Assembly: GCA_031841125.1 (NCBI GenBank)
Contig: CM063110.1
Location: 31,387,214-31,451,213 of the forward strand
Reading direction: 5' to 3'
Origin: Acanthococcus lagerstroemiae
Taxonomy: Eukaryota > Arthropoda > Insecta > Hemiptera > Eriococcidae
Length of the DNA stretch: 64,000 nucleotides
The notes below the pieces were generated by a model. That model worked only from the letters and a program-made list of their open reading frames with translations, did not search any database and was not told where the DNA came from. This document shows, piece by piece, positions 31,710-43,700 of this stretch. The position numbers and the translations under genes were made by a program. Within the stretch, counting starts at the first letter, position 1. Every line of letters starts with the position of its first letter.

Positions 31710-33199
31710 CTTCTGGTGTCTACATTTCGAATTTCGAGGCAGGTCTTCGGTCTTCGAGTTCTTCCGAGTGCTGGCCGAAAAAATAAACGTAATAAAAGGG
31801 ACAGAACCTGAACTGATCATTTTCCCTGGGTGGAACGAGAACAGGAACCAAGCGCCAGGCACGGTTTCCTATATGCATGAGACGAAAATCTGTTATTTTT
31901 CAATGGAATTTTTATGATTTTCTAATGGTAAGCAGAGGGAATGCGTCAATGAACAGAACGGGAACGCACCACATTAGAGATGAACGGTCTGGAATAGAAA
32001 TGAAAGTCAGTTTTGAAGAACTAAAAGAAACGGAACGAGAGGTTGACCTGTTCCATTCATCTATAACCGAAAATCTGAAAATTTAACTGTTTTCGTATTT
32101 TTAGCCGATGGAAACCGATTAGAATCATAAAATCCAATTTGATAAGACCCAAAACTGTTTTAACATCTGACCTTGAAAAGTTACAATAAGAAACTTTGAT
32201 ACCATATTGCAAACTTGATAGAACTTTTGTAATTTTACCTATCAGTACACGACTAGGCTTCCTACTCTTTTGAAACAAAATAATACCAAGATTTTGGGGA
32301 AAAAAAAATGAATTTCTCTCTTCTCTTTCAAAAACTTTTGGAATCATTAATTTTGAAAATGGAGTTATGCATCTGGAGGCCATTTTTACTTCCTTAATGA
32401 ATAAGAGTTTGATTGCTAACGGAAGTATCTTTTGAAATCAACCTTGTAACCTGGTACATATTTTAAAAACTTTTTTTTTTTTTAAATAATTATTATTTCA
32501 TTTGACTTCAAATACAAAATTGTATTTAAATATTCTTAAAATTAATATTATTGTATTATTTTTACATTCAATAATTTTATAAACAACAAGAATTACATTT
32601 ATAAATTCAATAAAAAAAAAAAAACTTAATTTCTAATTCAAAGTCTGACCTGAAGAAGTTCAATAATGTTGTATTTTGTATTCAATTAAGCATTCGATCT
32701 TAGGAGCGTGTCAAAGAGCAGAACCTTTCCCTCAAGGTTTAACCTTAGGTTTTAGCTTGAAAATGTTTAGACATTTTTGTTGGTTTTTACAACATTAATC
32801 AATTTAAAAAAATTTCTGAAGTACCACTTTCCTCCTAGTGTAACACTTCTTAACATCATTAAATCACAAAAATCAAGGAAATCATTAAAATTAAGAAAAT
32901 AATTTAATTTTAACATCTTCTTTTTGATTTCTAAAGTCGCTGGTGTTATGAAATCAACTGGTTAAGTCGTTTTTAATTTATATGATGTTATGCTCTTTTC
33001 GTAATGTTTCTGATTTTAAAGTGCGTATGCTTTTGATTTTGGTATATTGTTTTGACGAGTTTTAAATCATCAGTTGTATATTATTCAAGTATTAAATTTT
33101 TTTTTCTTCTTTATTTTTTCACCTCCTCTTTCCATATTTATTGGATTTTGTTTCTATCTACTGACGATCATCACTTTTGTTTTATTTTTATTCATCTTC
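31710..33199. other. AT-rich intergenic DNA
   Basis: 31800-32080 has GAACGAGAACAGGAACC-like phrases at one side and GGAACAG at the other, possibly an old MITE. 32465-33120 is strongly AT-rich with poly-T/poly-A tracts. No coding recognised. Confidence 0.45.
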
Positions 33200-35020
33200 A
33201 TTTTATATTTCATTTTCTATTTTCTATCTAACTTTTTCAATGTCTTCTTTAGTTCTTCTTTACTTCTTTCCACTATTGCAATGTAATCTGCAAACATTAT
33301 CATTCTAACTGTCTCCCCTTGTATTATCACACATGATTTCTTTTCATTCATTTCTTCAATTATTTTCTCTATAAATAGGTTAAACCGAACTGGTGACAAA
33401 CAGAAACATTGTCTCACTGCTTTTTGAATTTTAGATTCTCCCACATTATGTTCTATTTGTATTTGAGCTTTTTGATCCTTCCATATTACTCTTCTTTCTT
33501 TATACTTGACTCCTATCTCCTTCAATATTTTAAACATTTTTAACAATTCAACATTATAGTTTTTTTTTTTTTTTTTTTTTTAATTAAGCTGCAAATGCTG
33601 CATGTGTACCCAAATCTTTTTTCTAGGAAAAGCATCAAACATAATATTGTTTTCTTAATTCCTCTTCCTTTTCTGAATCCGGACTGATCATGTCCCACTT
33701 TTTCTTCCATTTTATTTTGTATTTTCTTACTTATTATACTAGCTAGAATCTTCAATGTATGCCATAGTAAACTTATAGTAAGATAATCTTCACATTTGCT
33801 TTTGCTCCTGCTTTTCTGAAAATCAATAGTCATTTCTTCTTCCTCATGCATTCTGCAAATAAATTCGTTTAAGTTTTGTTTTGAAACTACTTCTGCAATC
33901 TTCAATAACTCACTAGAAATTTCATCAACTTCTTCTGCTTTACCTTTCGTTTTTTTTCAGTACTTCATCAAATTCCGATCTCAAAATACGACCTACGATC
34001 TTCTAATCTTTCTTAATCCTCCACACTACCTTCTCGCGTTCCATGCATTCACCTATACCTGCTCCATGCTTGTATAGTTTTTTTTAAACATATCTCACCA
34101 ATTATTATATTTTGTCTTTTTTAGAGTCATAATTTTCGTTTTTCATCCGTTAAATTATTTGTTCTCTTTCTTCTTGCTCCAAAATATATCTTTTTACTTT
34201 ATTATATGCCTGATTGGGGTTTCCTCCATTCATTTTCTCCTTAATTTCCTCAAAATTCTGATTAATCTATTTTTCTTTGGCCTTCTTATATTCCCTCTTT
34301 ATTTGATTTCTTAAAGCCTTATATTTGTCCTTATACTTTCTCTATCATTGACTTTTTTTATACGTTCTTCTTTCTTCCAATAACTCTATTATCTCATTTT
34401 TCATCTATGCACGGTTTTCTCGTTCCTATTATTTGAATTCCTATTTTCTTCCTCGCAGACAGATTCACTGCTTTATTATTTTTTTTTTAAAATATATTTT
34501 TTAGTGCTGTCCATTCCTTTTAATAGCATTTCCTCCCTATTATTTACAAAGTTCTTTCGTTATTTCTTTTTGATATTATTATTCTCTCTTTTCTCTACTT
34601 TTTCAATAACTCCAAATTCCATTTTATTATTCCTTTCTTCTTATTCATCTTCTTAAATTGAAACCTACATTTCATTAGGTACTACTAAATTGTGATCATT
34701 ATCTACATCCGCTGCTGGGTAGGTATGTCTTACAATCCAATTTTTGATTATTATATCTTCTTTTCTTTAGGACTTGCTCTTCTTTCATTTCGATCTCCTG
34801 AACCATGCTCTCCACATACCCCTTGTTCTTGTCTTCTTACTACTCTTGCATTCCAATCTCTCGTTATAATTAGATTTTCATTTCCTTTCACCCGATTTAA
34901 TACTTCATCAATTTCATCATACAATTTTTCTACTTCTTCTACACTATACTTTTTGTAGGTATACAAACATGTACTATCACTAAAGGTACTGGGTTTTGTT
35001 GACATTATCACCATTAGTAT
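33200..35020 (-). mobile_element. Degenerate LINE (endonuclease plus reverse transcriptase)
   Basis: Minus-strand order: endonuclease piece with VEKLYDEIDEVLNRVKGNEN, then LIITRDWNARV and GEHGSGDRNERR (34760-34950); RT piece with MEEKVGHDQSGFRKGRG (33660-33720); then LSPVRFNLFIEKIIEEMN and IMFADYIAIV (33230-33400), where the YADD-type box has become FADY. Poly-T at 33559-33580 interrupts the RT. Many frameshifts. The family is of the type often mis-annotated as craniofacial development protein 2-like in insects (from memory). Confidence 0.8.
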
Positions 35021-35041
35021 TCCCTCACTATGTTGAGTATA

Positions 35042-35725
35042 TGCATGCCAAAGTGGTTGCCAAGACATCACATTCCCGGCCCCGGAGACTACCCTTTCGA
35101 ATATCGCATCAGTGGCCAGAGGGACGCTTTGAAACCGCCCGAGCCCCCATTTCGCCGTTCTACTTCCGGTGCGCGCTGTCCTGTGAGGGCCACCATGGGG
35201 TTCCCTACTGACCGAAGTTAGCGCTCCTAGCACTAACCTGGAATTTCGGTTTTCCCACAGCCGGACGCGCTTCCTCTTCACTCACCTCCCACTTCCTCGT
35301 CTTGGTACGTGTGACGACGGCGGGGGAGCCCTGCCAGGGGGTCCGCAGCAGCTCTTCTAAGATGGTACAGATGAGTTGTTCTGTTCGATGGTGTGGGCCG
35401 AGCTTTGTCCATAGGTCCTCTGTCTTGACCACTCTATCTGCATCTTCCTCTTCATAGTGGTCGAAATGAAGGCAGACACCCGGTTCCATCCGCTTCCACT
35501 CTTCAACATTTCCGGAACCATGGTGTCCGGCGCGAGACGGCTGATCACGCCGTCGTTGTTGTCACTCGTGGTATTTCCGCCGCCGGGATCGATCATCGCT
35601 GTTGCCGTTCCGCACCTTTCTTGCTTCCTGGCCTCACACTCGAACAGGGTGTGCCAGGGTGTGTCCTCCGCCTCTCGATAACAGTGCGTGCACACGAGGC
35701 TCGGTGCTCTCGCCATTGGGACTTA
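35042..35725 (-). mobile_element. R1-like LINE, 3' end copy 1 (longest coding piece)
   Basis: Encodes a C-terminal zinc knuckle CTHCYREAEDTPWHTLFEC (CX2CX11HX4C), then GGGNTTSDNND and MVPEMLKSGSGWNRVSAF with KRKMQIEWSRQR, and a stop. This CCHC plus ML-SGSGW arrangement is the usual end of R1-clade ORF2. The GC-rich text contrasts with its AT-rich flanks. A 3'UTR with ACTCGAAAGGGTAGTCTCCG-like text follows. No poly-A. Confidence 0.82.
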
Positions 35726-35732
35726 AACCTAA

Positions 35733-35871
35733 GTTGCATGTGTTGGCAGCACTGTCAGTATGTTCATTGTATTCTTATCATTTTGGGGTGAATAGTTCAG
35801 AATATATCACCCCAAACTGATAACAATACACACAAAACGTTTGCCTATGGCAGCGCAACCTAGGTGGGATT
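35733..35871. mobile_element. 139-bp palindromic MITE
   Basis: TTATCATTTTGGGGTGA and TCACCCCAAACTGATAA face each other, flanked by inverted GTATTC/CAATAC and GGCAGC-type text. Confidence 0.65.
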
Positions 35872-36249
35872 TAAATCCCAATCTGGTGTAGGTACGTGTG
35901 TGTGTTGAGTATAACTTTGCATTCTACTCCCTATATAGTTTTATTCATAAGGGTGGGAAAGATGTGATGCGTTCAGAGTGAAGGTAAGGCATAACAACAT
36001 TGATTAAAATGTATGGTCACCAGCTACACCCATTTCTTTAAACAAAAACAACATGTGTTATTCCTGAACAGATCCCACTCTGTCTTTTCCAAACTGCATA
36101 CTTAATCCACGACATTGCCTACTTTAGAGCCCTGTAGTTCGAAGACTAACATTTGACTTGAAATTTTGACAACATGTCTAGAATCCACTCAACTCTCCAT
36201 CCCAGGTGTACCTTCAGGGTTACTAACTGTACATCCGACATATAACGCT

Positions 36250-36251
<2 letters not shown>

Positions 36252-36289
<38 letters not shown>

Positions 36290-36597
36290 ATTTCCCAACA
36301 ATTATGATTTTCGACTGACGGTAATTTGGAAACCGACCCTTCAATTCTGATAGTTTCTCACTACGTAGTCTCCACCAGGACATCTGAATGGGAGACTTTT
36401 CACGTCCAGAATTATTATTGACTTTGCGAGTTGCCATCATAATTGTGGTGATGGCGACGCATCTCCACGGAAGAATGCTGATGCAGTATGCCCATGCTTT
36501 CATCAGGGTTTATCTGTAGGAATTTTCTTTCTCCTATGTTCCTTTACTTTTTCTTTGAGTCTTCTCACCTCTCCAAGGTAGCACACACACACACAGA
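36252..36597 (-). mobile_element. Retroelement fragment with poly-A tail, copy 2
   Basis: On the minus strand it ends in 37 A (poly-T at 36252-36288). It shares ACCACAATTATGATGGCAAC, GAAACTATCAGAATTGAAG and the CCTTGGAGAGGTGAGA start with the copy at 23868-24140. Confidence 0.75.
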
Positions 36598-36599
36598 GG

Positions 36600-37573
36600 G
36601 AAATTGAAGATACCCTATGAATTTTGGAATCAGCCATAAGTTGCCTTGATCATACAAATATACGACTAATCTATTAAAAAAAACAAAAAAACTTGAGCAA
36701 GAATTTATTTTGATTAATTTATAATGCATTCTTCGCGGTCCTTGCACTTTTTATTGACATTTACGATTTCCTCACCCCAATAGTTTTGCTAACAGGTAAA
36801 TGTTCGGCCTGATCTGTTCTATTTTCGAAGCTTAAAAATATCCTTCCATTCGACAACTGCTTTCATCTTTATGTTCACATAATTCTTGGCACCGAATTCA
36901 TTAACCGCCGCATTACCAGCAGTTCTGTTATACATAGTTTGGGTGGGGAATTTCAAGAGCCAGAGGAGGCATCTAGCTAAAAAATGAGAATGAACTTCAA
37001 ATAACATCTTGTAGCAAACGGTTCCGAATTATGATCATAACGTGTCACGTGGTATATAGTGTCTATACATGCAAAACTTTAATATCTGCTACAAAACACT
37101 TTATTAGCTGCCAAAAAGGTGGGATTTTTCTTAAATTCGTTAATTAATTTCGTCACACTTCGTAACTACTCATATAATTGAATTCCAAGATTTTCGTAGT
37201 CCGTAATTCGCTTTGTTAATCAGTTTGCACGTAACATTTTAGAGAAGAGCGTAGATATTAATTTATGCGCATCATTCACGGTTTGATGATCTGAAGACCT
37301 ATATGCATATAGATAGTGCTCACAATAATGCAGTGAAATAAGGAAACTTATTGGTTGATGATTACATTTAAAAACTCGGCGCATAGATTCGTACGGAAAG
37401 AAATGGACGAATGAAAAAAAAAAAAAAAAAAAAAAGTTTGCTTAATGAAATTGTGAGACAGAAAAACACATGACCATAAAGTACCTAATATAAGAAAAAT
37501 AAAAGTCGCGCACTGTTAATCGAATGGTCTAATGCCAGAAAAATATTATTGCAATTTTTCTGTTTCTCTACAG
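36600..37573. other. Region upstream of the first F-box coding exon
   Basis: 22-nt poly-A at 37414-37435. The exon at 37574 has an acceptor before it, so a 5'UTR exon should lie upstream; I cannot place it. Confidence 0.4.
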
Positions 37574-37702
37574 TGGACCATGGACAGAAGGCAGTCTGTA
37601 TGGAATACGCTAAATCTCGAGACTGCAAAACTGCACGCTAGTAATTCTGATTTAACTTCTGACAATCGACAGAAGTCGAGTCGTAGAAAAAAACATACAA
37701 CC
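37574..37702 (+). CDS. F-box gene exon 1 (start codon)
   Basis: Acceptor TTTCTGTTTCTCTACAG, donor ACC|GTGAGT. 41 codons from ATG 37580 (MDRRQSVWNTLNLETAKLHA ... RRKKHTT), phase 0 out, fitting the phase-0 F-box exon at 47856. Assignment to this gene rests on phase, strand and splice sites, not on a recognised homology. Confidence 0.72.
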
Positions 37703-40700
37703 GTGAGTACTGCAGAAACAATCATTCGTTTTATTATACGCCCCGCGCTAACCTCGAAAAATAAAAAAATTTATGCGATTTCCCAACACAGGTTCGGGCC
37801 AGCAACGATAAAATTTAAAACTTATCGTTTTTCTTTTCTGCTTTCAATTAACTTCAGCCGTGACTTATGAATTCCCTTTCTTCATGGCATTTCGATATTT
37901 CACTGAATGTAAAACGACGATTTTAGCGAAAGTATTGGCAGTTATTTAACCGATGATGGATTAGAGTACATCTCGGTTTGTTAGTTGAAGTCCGTTGCCA
38001 ATCCCATGACATAATTGTCGTGTTCTTCTGTTTGCAAATAAACGAAATGTACAATGAAAATTTCCACCAGTATCAACGGGCTCGGCTATTTAAATTCAGC
38101 CGGGCTTATTTTATTTTTGTCTTCGGATTCGTTTGATCCGACTCTCAATTAATTACCATTGATGTTGTTCAATTTATCTCAGCAATGTGTATCGCTAGAT
38201 TTTGAAGTCGTCTACGCGTTATGAAAGTTTTATTGTTGCTTTTACTAGTAATTTTCGCTGCTCGTTTCAACCTAAAAAGTTCGAATATTTCTTCGCATGA
38301 TATTAAATCGAAATTCCTCTGTTCAAGTACGTCAGTTTTAAATCATACGATGTTTTTTCTTTCGTTGCTGGGTCCTGGATCTGTATGTATTTAGGCATAT
38401 TCTTATGTAACATTATAATATATGATTTAACGAAGGACTATTCTTCCCTAATAGATAACATGGATTCCTGGGGACAGTTATCAGTCGATGTGACGACGAA
38501 TATATTTAGCACATTAGATGCTAGAGGTGATCACCATAATACTAGAACGGTATCTAGTCTCTGCATTCTCCCTTTATCTTTCTGCCCTTATAACCAAATC
38601 CTGTTTACCCTCAGGGTATACAACGTTTTTGCCTTCCCAAGCGATACTAATTTCCGAACAAATCTTCAAAAAGCTTATACCTACCTACTCAATTTGTATA
38701 ACTTGATTGAGCATTTGTCTGATTGTTTTGGTATTTTATGTAATAAGTTCGATGCTAATAGTTTGACTTCGTACCTTTAAGAATAAGGAATCCGATCTCC
38801 ATGTTCAAATGCTTTGTAGATCCCGACTCCTCAGAAGTTGCCATCTTATTGCTGATGAACTTAAAAAAATGCAACAGAAATCCTTCAGTTTTGAAATTCA
38901 TTATGATAAAAACCAAGGGGAAGACAATAATAATGTGAATGTGAAGTTTAGGTTTCCGAAGTGTTTGTGTACTAAGATCTTCTTCATTCTCGGAGGTCGA
39001 TTGGTCAGTAGCAAACATGTGGAGGAACAACTCCTTCCTCTCAAAATATCTGGATTAAGAAAATGGACCGCAAAAATACGTAAGCAAGAAGTGAGCGAAG
39101 CAATATTTAGGCCCTCTATTTCATTCACGCTTTCCCATAAATCCGAGATTGTTTAGCAGCCATGTCACTGTCTGAGATAGAAGATAGATCCCGATGAAAG
39201 GTTATAAATAATCTCATCAGATAAAGTCTAGTCTCAGATTTTAAGATGCATAGTACTTCATAAAAAACATATTGTCAACTTTGTACGCCAATGGTCGAAG
39301 AATAGTAAGGTATTTTCAGTTGGCATTCCAGAATGACATGCATGTTCGGTGAAACCAGCCTTAAGGTGGGTCCACACGAGGATGATTAACGTTCTGCTAA
39401 GATGATCCAGGCCCGTAGCCAGCCATCTGCGGTAGGGGGTGCTGACTGTTTATCAGAGGGGGCTTGAGGATACACATAGTATACAATGTGAAGATTTATA
39501 CGAGGCAGTGGTGTAGTCAAGGGGATATGGGAGCGAAGGGGGCGAATGCCCCCAAGGCACTGAAATTGAATGTAAAATATGCAAAAATGAGCAATTTTTC
39601 GCATTTAAAACATGTTTTTTCGAAAAATTTTTGCTCGAGCAATTTTACCTTCATTTTTATAAAACAGTTTTATAACGGCGATTTTTTTAAACACCTTCAA
39701 TTTTCGAATCTTTCTCCCTTGAAAATCTTACTTTGCCCCCCCCCTCGGAAAATCCTGGCTACGCCACTGCTACAAGGTGACACATCAAAGATGCTGAACG
39801 ATCATGAATTATAATAAATTAATAAAATCATGTAATATTTTATTATTTTTGGAGGTTCGTTGTTCAGGCACGAATTCGAAGAAGTTGGAGTCGAATCTTT
39901 ATCGTCGCATTTTTTGGATTTTACCGTAAATTTCTTCAGCCACTTATCCATTATGTTCAAAATATATAAACCTAATATTCTGGAAGGAAAATATCAAATT
40001 TATAGTGTTATAATAAGAACACTGAATTTGGTCTCGAAATTCATAATCAAAACTGGTGATTCAATTTACCGACAACCCACTGAATAAAATTGAATACATC
40101 ACGTGAAAAAAAGTTTAACACTTTCACAACGATCAAATTTTCGAACTTTTGAAAGTAAAAAAATTTTATTTCTGTGGACTTATCAAGTCATCGATTTTCA
40201 ATGTGAACTGAATCGCGAGCCGACCACTGCGTTTGTGAATTGTAATGTGACCCAAGAAAAAGGCCTGTGTGTCTGAAACTGCTGGATGGACGGACATTCG
40301 GGTCCTTTTCCTGACACGTCACATATATTCTTTTCCAATTTTGCTCTCAACCCGAGCCCTGGAATCCGCCCTTTCGAGCCTTATCTCAGAAGTCGGGAAG
40401 GCCGTTAATGCTGTGTCTTAGCCCTCTTCTCTTTTTGCCAAAAAACCGGTCAGGGTCGAACTGTAATAAGTTGCTACGTGTGGGCTCAAACCCGGCGCCT
40501 TCGAATTTAGAGACCAGTGCGCTGTCCACTCGGCCAACCAGACCCCAACACGTCACAAATAAAGAACGACAAACACACGATTCGTTTACCTTTCAAAGCA
40601 AAATCAGTGTAGCCAAGCTTATAAACATTAAAATGTAGTTGAAAGAAAAGTTTTGACCAAATTAGCGAGGAAAATATAAGGAATCCGTTATTTTTATTCA

Positions 40701-43700
40701 CAAAATTTCGCCGGGGGGGGGGGGCTCCGGCAAGTGCTCCTAGCACCCCTCTGGCTACGGGCCTGGGATAATCAGTTTCTAGGCTGACCAGCCGCTGGAT
40801 GACAATCTGTCGATGTCCACTCTTGTTTAGCTTTTTGCATTTAGCCAAAGCATGAAAACATAAGCTGAATGGATGATGAAAACGTGCACACCATTCATCA
40901 TCCTTTGAACAGACCAATATATCAGGTCGATCGAAGATGAAAGGCAAAAGGCTGATCATGGCTGCTCAGCTTCAATTACCTAGCTGATCATCTCAATGTC
41001 CACATTACATTCATCTTTGGCAAACCATCCTCGCGGGGACCCACTATTATAAAATATCTCACTGTTCCCTAATTATTGGTCGACCAATTTCAATCTGTTT
41101 TAAAGAAGAGGACACATTTGGTACAAAATGATAATTTTGACGAAGGCGCACCGAAACTCACTTCAGACGAGAACTTTATAAAAATAAGGAGGAAGAGAAC
41201 ACGGACCCAACAAGTGCCCGACTGCCCGACATCTCTTCTATTCGGTAATACTTAAGGGTGCATGCCGAAAACATTTGTACTTGGGAAATATATGGCCTAT
41301 ACGATTCCAAAATATGTTAATTTGCACACACTCTTCTCAATGTTCACTTTTTTCTTTGTATAACTTAACCTAAGCCCTATTTTGAGCACGATAAGGCCAT
41401 ATGCCGTCCAGTTATCAAAAACTATTTTTCGTGCGAGCAAAACATAACAAAGAGTAGTGAAAAACAAGAGTGAATAGTAGCAGATTTTTCATATCTGTTT
41501 AATTTTGCTTTATTTAACGAAAACAAATGAAGAGCTCAGTGCAAAAAACGGTGAAGTTCATTCTCTTACAATGACAGCCTATATTAACCAACAATCTACA
41601 TGATATAGGCGACTAGCATTGTCTATCGCAGCAAAAGATAGACTTGACCACTTCTCGCACTGAGCCCTACAAATTACCTTTTGTTTTTACTCTTTCCTCA
41701 TTAGTTTTTAGGGAGAGGGGTACGTTTTTCCATTTCCATAAGTTCGTCAACTTGGTAACACGAGATGACTATTTTCAGCCGGTATGTATCATCCTCGCAG
41801 GAGCGTACCGATAGCAGGAGGGGGGGGGCAACTTACCCCCGTAGGAATTTTTCACTCAGCAGTTAGGAAAATCCAACAAGTCAAAAGTTTTTGTTTTTTA
41901 TGCTTTGATACTTGGGACATGAGTCGAGTCAGTTGAAAAAATCCAACAAGTCAAAGGTTTTTTTTTTTGCTCCGATACGTGGGGATTTTGAGTTGAGTCA
42001 GTTGGGAATTTCATGATTTTCGCCCCCCCCCCCCCCAGGAAAACTCTTTGGTACGTCTCTGACTATTCGGTAGGCAATCATCCCGTAGGTATGCATTAGA
42101 AATCATATATTAGGAGTCATTTGGATTATAGCTACGTTACTCGAAAAGAATTGGAGAGGGGGTGGAGTAGACAACGGGTTAAAAAAACACTATTTGCAAG
42201 CAATAGCGGAAGTATTTTTCAATTTTTCACAAATTAAAGCAGAAAATATCATATTCTTGCCACTCAAATGAAAGAGGTTGAACCTCTGGTTATGGCTTTG
42301 GGAGACACTGACAAACGAAATATGTTCTTACTTTTCGTTTACCTTCCCCCCGCCCCAAATAATTTTCTGGTGCGAACTGGAGGTCAAAGTTTAAAAAAAT
42401 TAACTGAAGTGATTTGAAAGGTGGAAGGAAGGGGAGAAAAAAAGGAAAGGTGAAACTGCCTAATTTTTAATACCATGACATGGGGTGACTTTGCTCACTT
42501 TTTTCTGTACTTTCAACTTTGATGCGCTCAACAAACAATAGAAACTGGATTAGAGAACGGAGATGTTTCTTATAATTTTAATGGGACATTGGCCCCTATG
42601 ACACCGCACCCCCGGCCCCGGAAACTACCCTTTCGAGTATCGCATCAGTGGCCGGAGGGACGCTTTGAGGCCGGCCCGAGCCACCATTTCGCCGTGCCGC
42701 TTCCGGTGCGCGCGTCCTGCAAGAGCCACTGTGAGGTTCCCTATACAGGCCGAAGTTCGCGCTCCCCGAACACTAGCCTGGAATTCAGATCTCCCATAGC
42801 CGGCGTGCTTTCTCTTCACTCACCCCTCACCTCCTCGTCTTGGTACGTGTGGCGACGCAGAAATGTGGTGTCGGCTGGGAAGCCCTGCCGGGGGTCCGCA
42901 GCAGCTGTTGATGGGATATTGCAGAATTCATTATGTATTTTTCCGTAGAATCAAGAAATACGTGTGCCAAGTGGATGGGGTGACATCGCACATGTTCATG
43001 AATGAACAGGGGAAAAGGTTGTAAATGAACTGTTTGTTGTCTATTAAAAGTGCCAAGTAACCCAAAATCATTATACTGTGCATATAAATGTATGCAAAAA
43101 CACCAAGGAATGTTAATGACGAGAATGGCATTCTTTCTTTATTCCAAAAATCACGAGAAAAAAACAAATGAGACCTTCCCTTCCAAAGAACGAGACCGTA
43201 ATATACGAGGCCACGTCCTCGGCATTTCTAAAATGCACAAGCATCCGATTTGTACTCGTTTCAGAACATCAAAATTGATCACTTACGGGCTTCGAGAACA
43301 AATCAACAATTCTGTGCAAATTCACCCCCTCCAATTGCTACATTATTATGCTAATTTATACACAATAGTTTAATCTTATCATAACCATGATCAAATTCTG
43401 CATGTAATAATATCAAACACACACAGTTTCCTTTCATTTTCACTCATTATCTAAAATAATTCCTGTAACGTACTTTTTGTATATCCTTTTGAAGCTCTGC
43501 ATAAACGACCTGATAATACTGCCCAAAAGTAACGGAATTACACCGAGTTGGTTTTAAACAATAGTTAAAACATCCCATATTCCAAAACCTTTGAGTACGA
43601 GGCCTGGGAGCAGGAGAGGCGCGGGACGGCAATAGCGATTGATCCCGGGGATCGCAGTCAGTTTTACCCTCCAGTTACCCGCGGAAAAGTTACCCATTTG

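Larger units (their letters stand above)
39408..40765. mobile_element. hAT-like element, 1.36 kb, with MITE and SINE inside
   Basis: Ends CAGGCCCGTAGCCAG and CTGGCTACGGGCCTG are inverted, both followed inward by GGGGTGCT text. The 8-bp flanks AGATGATC and GGATAATC match 6/8. Confidence 0.68.
39362..41044. mobile_element. Outer TIR element enclosing a hAT-like element
   Basis: Left AGGTGGGTCCACACGAGGAT, right ATCCTCGCGGGGACCCACT, inverted over about 20 bp. Target duplication not clear. Its interior is mostly the element at 39408-40765. Confidence 0.6.

Noticed and set aside
33074..33286. Hydrophobic plus-strand frame
   Set aside because: AT-rich antisense of the degenerate LINE; the phenylalanine runs come from poly-T tracts.
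35457..35820. Plus-strand frames opposite the R1-like element
   Set aside because: They are antisense shadows of the GC-rich ORF2 end on the minus strand.
38385..39156. Two open frames of 115-131 codons in F-box intron 1
   Set aside because: No recognisable motif, no codon-use difference from flanks, and position within an intron; length is within chance for AT-rich DNA.
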